A DNA stretch of 64,000 nt from Streptomyces sp. CB02058 (GTDB lineage: Bacteria; Actinomycetota; Actinomycetes; Streptomycetales; Streptomycetaceae), in NCBI RefSeq assembly GCF_001905505.1, contig NZ_LIPG01000006.1, forward strand, positions 310,001-374,000, read 5' to 3'. Position numbers and translations under genes: made by a program. Position 1 is the stretch's first letter, and the number at the start of each line of letters is the position of its first letter. The notes beneath the pieces are model-generated. The model was given only the letters and a program-made list of their open reading frames with translations. It did no database searches and had not been told where the DNA came from. Below are positions 52,143 through 60,590 of the stretch, one piece after another.

Positions 52143-53444
52143 ATGTCCACGCCCCCGCCCGTCTCCTACCGCCACGGCGGCCTGGTCTGCACCGACCTCA
52201 CCCTCGACGTGCCGCTCGACCACGGCGATCCCGGCTCCCCGGCCATCAGCCTGTTCGCCCGCGAAGTGGTGGCCGAGGGGCGGGAACACGAGAAGCTGCC
52301 CCGGCTGCTCTGGCTCCAGGGCGGCCCCGGCGGACGCGCGGAACGGCCCAACGCCGCGGGCGCCTGGCTCCGCCGCGCCCTCACCGGCCACCGCGTCGTC
52401 CTGATGGACCAGCGCGGCACGGGACGCTCCACCCCCGCCGACCGGCTCACCCTCGCCCGGTTCGGCACGGACCACCGGGCAGCGGCGGCCCACCTCGGAC
52501 TCTTCCGGGCCGACTCGATCGTCCGCGACGCCGAACTGCTGCGCCGGCACCTCCAGGACGACCGCCCGTGGAGCGTCCTCGGGCAGAGCTTCGGCGGCTT
52601 CGCCACCCTCACCTACCTCAGCCTCGCGCCCGAAGGGCTGACCCGGGCGTTCATCACCGGCGGCCTGCCCACGCTGACCGGCCACGCCGACGACGTGTAC
52701 CGCGCCGCCTACGCCCGCACCCTCTCCCACAACGCGCGGTACTTCGCCCGCTACCCGGGCGACCAGCCGATCGCCGACGCCGTCGCCGCGCACCTCGAGG
52801 CGAACGACGTACGCATGCCGACCGGCGAACGGCTCACCGTGCGCCGCTTCCAGACGCTCGGCATCACCTTCGGCACCTCCGCCAAGTTCGACTCGCTCCA
52901 CTACCTCCTGGAGACCGCCTTCGCCGACGGTGTCCGCGGCCCCGAGCTCACCGACACGTTCCTGCGGGGCGTCGACGCCGCGGTGTCCTTCGCCGAACGC
53001 CCCCTCTACGCGGCACTGCACGAGCCGATCTACGCCCAGGGGTCCCGCCCCACCGACTGGTCGGCGCACCGGGTCCGGCAGGAGTTCCCCGCCTTCGACG
53101 CCCGGCCCGGCAGCCCGGTCCGCTTCACCGGCGAGATGGTCTACCCCTGGCAGTTCGACGAGGACCCCGCACTCGTCCCGCTGCGGGGCGCCGCGGAAGT
53201 CCTCGCCGCGCGCACGGACTGGCCGCCCCTCTACGACCTCGGCCGGCTGGCGGCCAACGAGGTCCCCGTGGTGGCGGCCGTCTATCAGGACGACATGTAC
53301 GTCGACCGCGAACACTCCCTCGCCACCGCCGAAGCGGTACGGGGCCTGCGTACCTGGGTCAGCCCCGATCACGCCCACGACGGCGTCCGGGCCGACCCGG
53401 CCGTCCTCGACCGGCTGCTCGCCATGGCGGACGGCGACCTCTGA
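52143..53444 (+). CDS. S33 family alpha/beta hydrolase (prolyl aminopeptidase type)
   Basis: A 433-residue hydrolase of the proline iminopeptidase group: oxyanion loop LWLQGGPGGRAERP, VLMDQRGTGRSTP, nucleophile elbow VLGQSFGGFATLTYL and a late HAHDGVR histidine. Members cleave N-terminal proline from peptides. The ATG at 52143 follows AAGGAG. Its place after the OPT transporter and M29-type gene supports a peptide-utilisation cluster under IclR. Confidence 0.9.
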   Translation: MSTPPPVSYRHGGLVCTDLTLDVPLDHGDPGSPAISLFAREVVAEGREHEKLPRLLWLQGGPGGRAERPNAAGAWLRRALTGHRVVLMDQRGTGRSTPADRLTLARFGTDHRAAAAHLGLFRADSIVRDAELLRRHLQDDRPWSVLGQSFGGFATLTYLSLAPEGLTRAFITGGLPTLTGHADDVYRAAYARTLSHNARYFARYPGDQPIADAVAAHLEANDVRMPTGERLTVRRFQTLGITFGTSAKFDSLHYLLETAFADGVRGPELTDTFLRGVDAAVSFAERPLYAALHEPIYAQGSRPTDWSAHRVRQEFPAFDARPGSPVRFTGEMVYPWQFDEDPALVPLRGAAEVLAARTDWPPLYDLGRLAANEVPVVAAVYQDDMYVDREHSLATAEAVRGLRTWVSPDHAHDGVRADPAVLDRLLAMADGDL

Positions 53445-53723
53445 CGCCCACCCGGCGCAGGCCATGGGCCAGGTCCCGACAAGTACACGTCAGGGCCCCG
53501 GGGGCGCCCCCTAGGTGCCGGGTACCGCATCCGTGACCGCCTCTCCACCCAGGGGAGTACACCGAAGGCCGTCGGCTCATCCTCCGGGAGGCCCGGCATT
53601 CGGTACGCGGGCATGACGCCGGGCGGTTTCCGTCTCCCTAGTCTTGAACGTGAGCGGTGGGCGTGGAACTCGTCCCCCGAGGCCAAGCGCCCGCCGCTCC
53701 AGATCTTGACCGGGAGAGGAACC

Positions 53724-53930
53724 ATGGCCGACACGGCAGCACGGACGATGGTCCGCACGCGGGGACGCAGGGTCTACGCCTCGTTCGGCGTACGGCCGTC
53801 CGGCCGTCGCCACCCGCTGGTGGCGACGGCGATGGTTCTTCCCCTGGCGGCCCTGCTCGTCGTCGTCTTCGGCGGCTGGGAGGCAGTGGTCACACAGGCG
53901 TCGTCCGTGGGCGTGATGCTGGGGCGCTGA
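53724..53930 (+). CDS. Small membrane protein
   Basis: A 68-residue protein with a basic N-terminus (TRGRRVYASFGVRPSGRRH) and one hydrophobic helix (ATAMVLPLAALLVVVFGGW). The ATG at 53724 follows GGAGAGGA, and a strong hairpin terminator follows the gene. The function is unknown; similar short proteins occur in other Streptomyces. The 279 bp upstream (53445-53723) show no further gene. Confidence 0.65.
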   Translation: MADTAARTMVRTRGRRVYASFGVRPSGRRHPLVATAMVLPLAALLVVVFGGWEAVVTQASSVGVMLGR

Positions 53931-54018
53931 GCGGCGCCCCGGGTCCGGAAGAGCGGTCCGGACCGGACATCCCGGCCAACAGCCCCGTGGGGACGGGGGT
54001 GCGGCGGGCGGCAGCGTT

Positions 54019-54048
54019 TGTCCGGCCAGCTGGGGAGCTGGCCGGACA
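54019..54048 (+). terminator. Terminator after the small membrane protein gene
   Basis: A perfect 13-bp stem, TGTCCGGCCAGCT (54019-54031) with its complement (54036-54048), and a GGGG loop. Confidence 0.82.
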
Positions 54049-54194
54049 TCGCGCTGTCCGGGGCCGTCCGCCGGGCTCTTCGGACCACGCGAGCCCGGCG
54101 CGATCCGGCCGGGAGGCCCTTCGCGGCGGACGCGTACGATCACCGCCGGGACCGGCCGTGCGGCCGGCCGACCACCGCCGGGGGAGCCGAGCAG

Positions 54195-55247
54195 ATGACC
54201 ACCACCCCTGTCGTCCGCGCACTGGGCGATCTCGCGCACGACGGCGCCCACACGACGCAACCAGCGCACACCGGCGCCCGCGCCGCCACCACCGCGTGCG
54301 CCTGCGCCCCGCCCGAGGTGCTCGCCGACCGGCCCGACGGCACGGTGGTCCGCGTCGGTGCCGTCGTCGCCAAGGCCCACGCCCCGGACACCGAACCCGA
54401 GGAGCTGGCCGCCCGCCTGTCCCTGGCCGCGTCCCCCGGCCTCGCGGGCATCCTGCTCCCGCCGCTGCGAGCGCGCGACGCGCCGCTCCCGGCCCAGGCC
54501 GGTCCGTCGTCCGCCCGGCACGAGCAGCCCCCCGCCCACGAAGCGCCGCTCCACGCGGAGGGCCGCGCCGTGAGCCTCTGGCCGTACGGCGTACCGGTGG
54601 ACCCGTCGGACCCCGATGCCGCCCCCTGGGAGGAGGCCGCACTCCTCCTGGCCCGGCTGCACCGCACCCCGCCGCCCCACCCGCTCCCGCCGATGCGCGG
54701 ACCGGCCAAGGCCGCCAGAGCCGTCGCGCGGATGTGCGACGCGCTGCCCGGGAACCCGGCCGTCGCACCCGTGCTCGCCGCCTGGCACGGGCTGCCCGGC
54801 TGGGCCCGCGCCGAGGAGCCGGGCCGTGCGGGCCGGGACGGATTCCTCTGCCACGGGGACCTGCACCTCGGCCAGCTCGTCCGCCACCCCGCCCCGCACG
54901 GCCCCTGGCTGCTGATCGACGTCGACGACACGGGCCCGGGCGACCCCGCCTGGGACCTCGCCCGGCCCGCCGCATGGTACGCGGCGGGGCTGCTGCCCCC
55001 CGAGGTCTGGCTGCGCTTCCTGGACGCCTACCGGGCCGCCGGGGGCCCGGCGGTACGCGCCGAAGGGGACCCCTGGCCCGAACTCGACGTCCCCGCGCGG
55101 GCGCTCACCGTCCAGACAGCCGCCCTCGCTCTCGCCAGGTCCGCGGCGGAGGGGCGCGGTCCGGATGAGGTGGAACAGTTGATGATCGATGCATGTGTCC
55201 GAATTGCTTCCCTCCCGCCCGAGTTGGCCGACGGACGGGCGTCGTAG
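54195..55247 (+). CDS. Aminoglycoside phosphotransferase (APH)-like kinase
   Basis: A 350-residue protein of the APH/choline-kinase fold. The catalytic loop is LCHGDLHLGQLV, with Gln where Asn is usual, and the metal-binding motif is IDVDDTGPGDPAWDLA. The N-lobe is short and Ala/Pro-rich, with no clear nucleotide loop. It probably phosphorylates a small molecule; antibiotic resistance should not be assumed. The ATG at 54195 follows GGGGGAG. Confidence 0.8.
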   Translation: MTTTPVVRALGDLAHDGAHTTQPAHTGARAATTACACAPPEVLADRPDGTVVRVGAVVAKAHAPDTEPEELAARLSLAASPGLAGILLPPLRARDAPLPAQAGPSSARHEQPPAHEAPLHAEGRAVSLWPYGVPVDPSDPDAAPWEEAALLLARLHRTPPPHPLPPMRGPAKAARAVARMCDALPGNPAVAPVLAAWHGLPGWARAEEPGRAGRDGFLCHGDLHLGQLVRHPAPHGPWLLIDVDDTGPGDPAWDLARPAAWYAAGLLPPEVWLRFLDAYRAAGGPAVRAEGDPWPELDVPARALTVQTAALALARSAAEGRGPDEVEQLMIDACVRIASLPPELADGRAS

Positions 55248-55311
55248 GGTGAACTGATCGCCGCCGGGCATGCATTCCGGCGACGACTTCACGACCGGAG
55301 GAGCCGACCCG

Positions 55312-55596
55312 ATGATCCAGTGCCCCAAGTGTCATGCCCAGATGCACACATACAACCGCAACGGTGTCCAGATCGAGCAGTGCAGCGGCTGCCGCGGGAT
55401 ATTCCTCGACTACGGCGAGCTGGAGTCCCTGACCCGCCTGGAGTCGCAGTGGGCCCAGCAGGCCCCGCCCCCGCCGCCCGCCCCGCAGGCCTACCCCGCC
55501 GCACAGGCTCCCGCCTGGGGTGCGCCGCACCAGGGCGGCCACTACGGCGGCCACCACCGTCAGAAGAGCTTCGGCAGGATGCTGTTCTCCTCCTGA
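55312..55596 (+). CDS. TFIIB-type zinc-ribbon protein
   Basis: A 94-residue protein with a four-cysteine zinc ribbon at the N-terminus (MIQCPKCHAQMHTY, then CSGCRGIFLDYGELE) and a Pro/Gln/Ala/His-rich tail ending SFGRMLFSS. The ATG at 55312 follows GGAGGAG. The family is widespread and uncharacterised; nucleic-acid or protein binding is likely. Confidence 0.88.
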   Translation: MIQCPKCHAQMHTYNRNGVQIEQCSGCRGIFLDYGELESLTRLESQWAQQAPPPPPAPQAYPAAQAPAWGAPHQGGHYGGHHRQKSFGRMLFSS

Positions 55597-55687
55597 CCGG
55601 TCAGCAGCGCGGCCGTTGCCGCAGGGCGGGTCCGGGCCGAGCGCCCGGACCCGCATTGCATACGGTCGACGGACTTCGTTCATGATC

Positions 55688-55716
55688 TAGTCATGGCCAT
55701 GGCTGGTGCCTAGAGT
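55688..55716 (+). promoter_or_regulatory. Promoter of the OFA transporter gene
   Basis: TAGTCA at 55688-55693 and TAGAGT at 55711-55716 have exact 17-bp spacing. Transcription would start at about 55723, at the ATG (55725), which has no ribosome site, so the message is probably leaderless. Confidence 0.55.
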
Positions 55717-55724
55717 TCGGGTCC

Positions 55725-57074
55725 ATGAACTTCCTCGACAGGTCCCGAACTGTCGCGCCCCCGGGGTGGAGCCGCTGGCTCGTACCGCCCGCCGCGCTCG
55801 CCGTACACCTTTCCATCGGACAGGCCTATGCCTGGAGCGTGTTCAAGCCGCCGCTCGAATCCGCTCTCGACCTCTCGGGCACCGCGAGCGCCCTCCCGTT
55901 CCAGCTGGGCATCGTCATGCTCGGGCTCTCCGCGGCCTTCGGCGGCACCCTCGTCGAACGCAACGGCCCCCGCTGGGCGATGTTCGTCTCCCTCGTCTGT
56001 TTCTCCTCCGGCTTCCTCGTCGCCTCGCTCGGCGCCGCGACCGGCCAGTACTGGCTCGTCGTCGTCGGCTACGGATTCATCGGCGGCATAGGCCTCGGCA
56101 TCGGCTACATCTCCCCGGTCTCCACGCTCATCAAGTGGTTCCCCGACCGCCCCGGCATGGCGACAGGCATCGCCATCATGGGCTTCGGCGGCGGTGCCCT
56201 CATCGCCTCGCCCTGGTCCACCGGGATGCTGGAGAGCTTCGGCACCGACCGCTCCGGCATCGCCACGGCCTTCCTCGTCCACGGGGTCGTCTACGCCGCC
56301 TTCATGACGCTCGGCGTCCTCCTCGTGCGCGTACCGCCCGAGGGCTGGCTCCCCGAGGGCTGGCAGCCGAAGCAGGAGACCCGCAGGCTCGTCACCAACG
56401 CCCAGGTCTCCGCACGCAACGCCCTGCGCACACCCCAGTTCTGGTGCCTGTGGGTGGTCCTGTGCATGAACGTCACGGCGGGCATCGGCATCCTGGAGAA
56501 GGCCGTCCCCATGATCCAGGACTTCTTCTCGGACACCTCCACCCCGGTCTCGGTCTCCGCGGCGGCCGGCTTCGTCGCGCTGCTCTCGCTGGCCAACATG
56601 GGCGGCAGGCTCCTCTGGTCCTCCACGTCGGACCTGATCGGCCGCAAGAACATGTACCGGATCTACCTCGGCGTCGGTGCTCTCATGTACGTCGTGATCG
56701 CCCAGCTCGGCAACGACTCCAAGCCGCTCTTCATCTGCTGTGCGCTGGTGATCCTGTCCTTCTACGGCGGAGGATTCGCGACCGCCCCCGCCTATCTGCG
56801 GGACCTCTTCGGCACGTACCAGGTGGGAGCCATCCACGGCCGGCTGCTGACCGCGTGGTCCACGGCCGGTGTGCTCGGCCCGCTGATCGTCAACCGCGTC
56901 GCGGACGCGGGGGAGCGCGCGGGCCACACCGGGCCCAGCCTCTACACGACCTCGCTGACCATCATGATCGGACTGCTCGTCGTCGGCTTCGTCGCCAACG
57001 AGTGCATCCGCCCCGTCCACGCACGATTCCACGAGGCACAGGAAGGGAGCCCCCGTGTCCACCAGCAGTCGTAA
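55725..57074 (+). CDS. OFA-family MFS transporter (oxalate/formate antiporter type)
   Basis: A 449-residue, 12-helix MFS carrier of the OFA subgroup: SIGQAYAWSVFKPPLE at the start, GFIGGIGLGIGYISPVSTL and a GRKNMYRIYL loop. OFA proteins exchange monocarboxylates such as oxalate, formate, lactate or pyruvate. The 3' end overlaps by 20 bp a 38-codon gene for a one-helix partner, so the two are co-produced. Confidence 0.9.
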   Translation: MNFLDRSRTVAPPGWSRWLVPPAALAVHLSIGQAYAWSVFKPPLESALDLSGTASALPFQLGIVMLGLSAAFGGTLVERNGPRWAMFVSLVCFSSGFLVASLGAATGQYWLVVVGYGFIGGIGLGIGYISPVSTLIKWFPDRPGMATGIAIMGFGGGALIASPWSTGMLESFGTDRSGIATAFLVHGVVYAAFMTLGVLLVRVPPEGWLPEGWQPKQETRRLVTNAQVSARNALRTPQFWCLWVVLCMNVTAGIGILEKAVPMIQDFFSDTSTPVSVSAAAGFVALLSLANMGGRLLWSSTSDLIGRKNMYRIYLGVGALMYVVIAQLGNDSKPLFICCALVILSFYGGGFATAPAYLRDLFGTYQVGAIHGRLLTAWSTAGVLGPLIVNRVADAGERAGHTGPSLYTTSLTIMIGLLVVGFVANECIRPVHARFHEAQEGSPRVHQQS

Positions 57075-57171
57075 GCCGCTCATGGTGTTCGTCTGGCTCT
57101 GGGTCGCCGTGCCGTTCGCCTACGGGCTGTACGAGCTCGCCCGCAAGGCCACCCAGCTCTTCACCGGCTGA
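57055..57171 (+). CDS. MFS transporter small subunit (38 residues)
   Basis: A GTG at 57055, preceded by GGAAGGGAG, encodes 38 residues: a short basic start (STSSRKPLM), one transmembrane helix (VFVWLWVAVPFAYGLYEL) and a basic end. Such mini-proteins are known beside OFA-type carriers in actinomycetes. It overlaps the carrier by 20 bp in another frame and probably assembles with it. Confidence 0.8.
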   Translation: MSTSSRKPLMVFVWLWVAVPFAYGLYELARKATQLFTG

Positions 57172-57186
57172 ACCCGCCACACACGA

Positions 57187-57222
57187 CGAAACCCCCGGTC
57201 GTCGAGACGACCGGGGGTTTCG
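57187..57222. terminator. Bidirectional terminator between OFA genes and tRNA operon
   Basis: A perfect 17-bp stem, CGAAACCCCCGGTCGTC (57187-57203) with its complement (57206-57222), and a 2-nt loop. It faces the plus-strand transporter unit and the minus-strand tRNA operon, ending both. Confidence 0.9.
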
Positions 57223-57224
57223 GC

Positions 57225-57299
57225 TGGTGCGCGATACTGGGATTGAACCAGTGACCTCTTCCGTGTCAGGGAAGCGCTCTCCCGCTGAGCTAATCGCGC
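57225..57299 (-). tRNA. tRNA-Val (GAC), CCA encoded
   Basis: A 75-nt cloverleaf with a 7-bp acceptor stem GCGCGAT/ATCGCGC, discriminator A, encoded CCA, T-loop GGTTCAATCCC and anticodon loop CTGACAC giving GAC. Last gene of a five-tRNA operon, just before the terminator. Confidence 0.95.
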
Positions 57300-57322
57300 A
57301 GGGTGACCCTGCGTGTACTGCG

Positions 57323-57394
57323 TGCGCGATACTGGGATTGAACCAGTGACCTCTTCCGTGTCAGGGAAGCGCTCTCCCGCTGAGCTAATCGCGC
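57323..57394 (-). tRNA. tRNA-Val (GAC), CCA not encoded
   Basis: A 72-nt copy identical in its body to the tRNA-Val at 57225, but the bases after the discriminator are CGC rather than CCA, so CCA must be added by nucleotidyltransferase. Confidence 0.95.
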
Positions 57395-57413
57395 GGGGAT
57401 CCTTGCGGATCAG

Positions 57414-57485
57414 TGGACGATACTGGGATTGAACCAGTGACCCCTTCCGTGTCAGGGAAGTGCTCTCCCGCTGAGCTAATCGTCC
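57414..57485 (-). tRNA. tRNA-Val (GAC), variant acceptor stem
   Basis: Same anticodon loop as the two other Val genes, but the acceptor stem is GGACGAT/ATCGTCC and two internal positions differ (AGCAC for AGCGC and GGGGT for GAGGT around the D and variable regions). CCA is not encoded. The paired changes keep the fold intact. Confidence 0.93.
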
Positions 57486-57486
57486 T

Positions 57487-57560
57487 TGGAGGTGGAGACG
57501 GGATTTGAACCCGTGTAGACGGCTTTGCAGGCCGTTGCCTCGCCTCTCGGCCACTCCACC
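57487..57560 (-). tRNA. tRNA-Cys (GCA), CCA encoded
   Basis: A 74-nt cloverleaf: acceptor GGTGGAG/CTCCACC, discriminator U as expected for Cys, anticodon loop CTGCAAA giving GCA, T-loop GGTTCAAATCC, encoded CCA. It lies 1 bp from the third Val gene. Confidence 0.95.
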
Positions 57561-57597
57561 AGGGGCGGGGGTTCGGGAAGATCCCCCACCTTCTGCG

Positions 57598-57670
57598 AGC
57601 GGACGACCAGGTTCGAACTGGCGACCTCAACCTTGGCAAGGTTGCGCTCTACCAACTGAGCTACGTCCGC
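57598..57670 (-). tRNA. tRNA-Gly (GCC)
   Basis: A 73-nt cloverleaf: acceptor GCGGACG/CGTCCGC, discriminator U, anticodon loop TTGCCAA giving GCC, T-loop GTTCGAACC. CCA is not encoded. First gene of the minus-strand operon Gly-Cys-Val-Val-Val. Confidence 0.95.
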
Positions 57671-57712
57671 TTGTCTTTCCCGGTCCGCTTGCGCGTCCCG
57701 GCGACGTGTTGA

Positions 57713-57740
57713 ACTCTAGCGGATTCCCGGGCCAGTACAA
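57713..57740 (-). promoter_or_regulatory. Promoter of the tRNA operon
   Basis: On the minus strand TTGTAC (plus 57735-57740) and TAGAGT (plus 57713-57718) are 16 bp apart, about 43 bp before the mature 5' end of tRNA-Gly. Confidence 0.6.
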
Positions 57741-57815
57741 AAACGCGTTTGCGCAGCGTGCTGCGCCACCGCCGCCCACCCGCAGGTCACCGCCCGCCGT
57801 CCTAGACTCGACGGC

Positions 57816-58868
57816 GTGCACGACCTCACCCCCCTCGCCCGCTTCAGCGGCCTCGTAGCCACCGGTCTGCGGGATGTGACCAGCGATCCCGCGGCCCTCG
57901 GGTCATCCGGTTTCTGGGCCGTCTCCGCCGACTTCGAGGGCCGCCTCGTCTGCGCCCGCTTCGCCGATGTGCGGTCCGAGGAGGTCCCCCTCCCGGTGCC
58001 GGGTGCCTGGCGGGGCCCCGCTCCGGCGGACTGGACGTCATCACTGGACGAGGACGCCTACACGGCGGGCGTACGACGGATCCGTGAACACATCGCGGCC
58101 GGCGAGGTCTACCAGGCCAACCTCTGCCGGGTGCTCTCCGCGCCGCTGCCCGACCCCGCCGCCGACGTGGACGCCCTCACCGCCCTGCTCGCCCGGGGCA
58201 ACCCGGCCCCGTACGCGGGCACGATCCGGCTCCCCGCACACGGCGTGGAGATCGCGACCGCTTCCCCCGAGCTCTTCCTCGCACGCGACGGCCGCACCGT
58301 CGAGTCCGGCCCGATCAAGGGCACCGGCCGCACCGAGGACGACCTGCTGGACAAGGACCACGCGGAGAACGTGATGATCGTGGACCTCGTCCGCAACGAT
58401 CTGGGCCGCGTCTGCGCCACCGGGAGCGTGAGCGTCCCCGACCTCTGCGCCGTGGAGAAGCACCCGGGACTCGTGCACCTCGTCTCCACCGTGCGCGGAC
58501 GGCTCGCCGACGGCGCCGACTGGCCCGAGCTCCTCGGCGCCGCGTTCCCGCCCGGGTCGGTCACCGGCGCGCCCAAGTCCAGCGCGCTGCGGATCATCGA
58601 GGCGCTGGAGACGGCCCCCCGGGGCCCCTACTGCGGAGCGGTCGGCTGGGTGGACGCCGACCGGGGCACCGCGGAACTGGCCGTCGGGATACGGACCTTC
58701 TGGATCGAGCGGACCGGCCCCGCGACCCTGCTCCGCTTCGGCACCGGCGCCGGGATCACCTGGGGATCGGACCCGGCACGCGAATGGGCGGAGACCGAGC
58801 TCAAGGCCTCCCGGCTGCTCGCTGTAGCGTCAGGCGCCTACGAGGAGACAGGAAGGACCGCGTCATGA
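57816..58868 (+). CDS. pabB: Aminodeoxychorismate synthase component I
   Basis: A 350-residue chorismate-binding enzyme of folate synthesis. PIKGTGR has the lysine typical of PabB where anthranilate synthases have PIAGT. VDLVRNDLGRVC, VSTVRGRLADG and PGSVTGAPKS complete the signature. It lacks much of the N-terminal subdomain, as in short PabB forms. TAGACT at 57803-57808 lies 7 nt before the GTG, so it is probably leaderless. It overlaps pabC as ATGA; the glutamine amidotransferase partner is not in the window. Confidence 0.92.
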   Translation: MHDLTPLARFSGLVATGLRDVTSDPAALGSSGFWAVSADFEGRLVCARFADVRSEEVPLPVPGAWRGPAPADWTSSLDEDAYTAGVRRIREHIAAGEVYQANLCRVLSAPLPDPAADVDALTALLARGNPAPYAGTIRLPAHGVEIATASPELFLARDGRTVESGPIKGTGRTEDDLLDKDHAENVMIVDLVRNDLGRVCATGSVSVPDLCAVEKHPGLVHLVSTVRGRLADGADWPELLGAAFPPGSVTGAPKSSALRIIEALETAPRGPYCGAVGWVDADRGTAELAVGIRTFWIERTGPATLLRFGTGAGITWGSDPAREWAETELKASRLLAVASGAYEETGRTAS

Positions 58869-59686
58869 GGATCTGGGTCAACGGCGGGCTGCGCGATGCC
58901 GATGACGCACGGCTGTCCGTGCTCGATCACGGGCTGACCGTGGGTGACGGCGTCTTCGAGACCGTCAGGGTCGCGGGGGGCCGCCCCTTCGCCCTGACCC
59001 GGCACCTCGACCGGCTGACGCGCTCGGCCAGGGGTCTCGGTCTGGCCGACCCGGACCACGACGAGGTCCGCCGCGCGGCGGCGGCCGTCGTCGAGGCCAA
59101 CCCCATGGAGCTCGGCCGGCTCCGCATCACCTACACCGGCGGACTCTCCCCGCTCGGCTCCGACCGAGGCGACGCGGGCCCCAGCCTGGTCGTCGCCCTG
59201 GGGGAGGCGGCCCGCCGCCCCGACAGCACGGCCGTGGTCACCGTCCCCTGGACGCGCAACGAACGCGGCGCGGTGACGGGACTCAAGACCACCTCGTACG
59301 CCGAGAACGTCATCGCTCTCGCGCGCGCCCACGAGCAGGGCGCGTCGGAGGCACTGTTCGCCAACACGGTCGGGCAGCTCTGCGAGGGCACCGGCTCCAA
59401 CGTCTTCGTCGTCCTGGACGGCCGCGTCCACACCCCTCCCGTCACCTCGGGATGCCTCGCCGGGATCACCCGCGCCCTGGCCGTGGAGTGGACGGGCGCC
59501 CAGGAGACCGACCTCCCGCTGGATGTGCTCGAACGGGCCGACGAGATCTTCCTGACCTCCACGCTCCGCGACATCCAGGCCGTCCACCGGGTCGACGGAC
59601 GGCAGCTGCCGGGTGCCCCGGGGCCGGTCACCGCCAAGGCCATGCGGGTATTCGACGAGCGCTCGGCGGACGACCTCGACCCGTGA
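58865..59686 (+). CDS. pabC: Aminodeoxychorismate lyase (class IV aminotransferase fold)
   Basis: A 273-residue fold-type IV PLP enzyme. The PLP lysine is K141 in GLKTTSYAENVIAL; EGTGSNVFVVLDG and DEIFLTSTLRDI are present. Coupled by ATGA to pabB, it most likely releases pyruvate to give 4-aminobenzoate. On sequence alone a branched-chain or D-amino-acid aminotransferase would be hard to exclude; context decides. Confidence 0.9.
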   Translation: MRIWVNGGLRDADDARLSVLDHGLTVGDGVFETVRVAGGRPFALTRHLDRLTRSARGLGLADPDHDEVRRAAAAVVEANPMELGRLRITYTGGLSPLGSDRGDAGPSLVVALGEAARRPDSTAVVTVPWTRNERGAVTGLKTTSYAENVIALARAHEQGASEALFANTVGQLCEGTGSNVFVVLDGRVHTPPVTSGCLAGITRALAVEWTGAQETDLPLDVLERADEIFLTSTLRDIQAVHRVDGRQLPGAPGPVTAKAMRVFDERSADDLDP

Positions 59687-59714
59687 GCCCGGCGGCCCGC
59701 GATCCGCAAACGGG

Positions 59715-59743
59715 GTGACGTGCCGCCCTCCAGCGGATAGAAC
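59715..59743 (+). promoter_or_regulatory. Promoter for a leaderless GNAT gene
   Basis: GTGACG at 59715-59720 and TAGAAC at 59738-59743 with 17-bp spacing; transcription would begin at the ATG of the next gene at 59750. Confidence 0.5.
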
Positions 59744-59749
59744 ACCCTG

Positions 59750-60586
59750 ATGACCACGACCCTCCGGCCGTCCGGGCCGATCCAGCAAGGCGCCGACGGC
59801 GCACAGGAACGCATGTACGACGTGTGCGACAACGGGCGGGCCGTGGGGACCGTCGGCGTCTCCACCGACCCGGCGTTCGGGCCCACGGCGGGGATACTCC
59901 ACTCGCTCGGCATCGAGGAGGCGCACCGCAGGCGCGGGCGCGGCACGCTCGCCGCGCTCGCCGCCGAGGAGGTGCTGCGGAGCTGGGGCTGCACCCAGGT
60001 CCGCCTGGTGGCTCCGGTGGACAACGACGCCGCCCGGGCCCTGGCCGCCGTGCTCGGCTACACCGAGCGCAGCCGGAACATGCTGAAGCCCCTCCGCCGG
60101 ACCGCCCCCGCGCTGCCCGCCGGGGTCACGGGGCGTCCGATGACGGAGCAGGAGTACGCCGCGTGGGCGGCCACCAGCGTCGGGACGTACGCGCGGGAAT
60201 GGATGGCGCGCGGCGTTCCGGAGGAGCAGGCCCGGCGCAAGTCCGAGAGCGACCACGCCACGAACCTGCCGGACGGCCTCGCCACCCCCGGCATGTACTT
60301 CCATGTCCTCGCCCACGACGGCGTCGTCGTCGGCTACGTCTGGGTGGCCCGGCGCGAGAGGACGGACGGCGACGACCTCGGTTACGTGTTCGACGTCGAG
60401 GTGAGCGAGGAGCACCGGGGGCGCGGATACGGCCGGGCGCTGATGCACCTGGCGGAGGACGTCACGCTGGACGCGGGTCTCGGCCTGCTCGGCCTGCACG
60501 TCTTCGCCTCGAACACGCCCGCGCTGCGCCTGTACGAGTCGCTCGGCTACGAGGTGACCCAGTACAACCTGGCCAAGGCGCTGTGA
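59750..60586 (+). CDS. Double-domain GNAT acetyltransferase
   Basis: A 278-residue protein with two GNAT-like halves. The first (about 20-115) has LGIEEAHRRRGRGTLAALA; the second (about 125-278) has a complete VFDVEVSEEHRGRGYGRALM and NTPALRLYESLGYEV. Such mycothiol-synthase-like duplications often keep only one active site, here more likely the C-terminal one. No ribosome site precedes the ATG at 59750. The substrate is unknown. Confidence 0.87.
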   Translation: MTTTLRPSGPIQQGADGAQERMYDVCDNGRAVGTVGVSTDPAFGPTAGILHSLGIEEAHRRRGRGTLAALAAEEVLRSWGCTQVRLVAPVDNDAARALAAVLGYTERSRNMLKPLRRTAPALPAGVTGRPMTEQEYAAWAATSVGTYAREWMARGVPEEQARRKSESDHATNLPDGLATPGMYFHVLAHDGVVVGYVWVARRERTDGDDLGYVFDVEVSEEHRGRGYGRALMHLAEDVTLDAGLGLLGLHVFASNTPALRLYESLGYEVTQYNLAKAL

Positions 60587-60590
60587 CGGA

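Noticed and set aside
49322..52150. 942-codon minus-strand open frame across the transporter and aminopeptidase genes
   Set aside because: It crosses two clear plus-strand genes and the gap between them, has Asp/Gly/Val/Glu-biased shadow composition and no recognisable domain.
57225..57670. tRNA array as a mobile-element attachment site
   Set aside because: No integrase gene or duplicated tRNA 3' end flanking a foreign segment is present; the Val copies are complete tandem genes.
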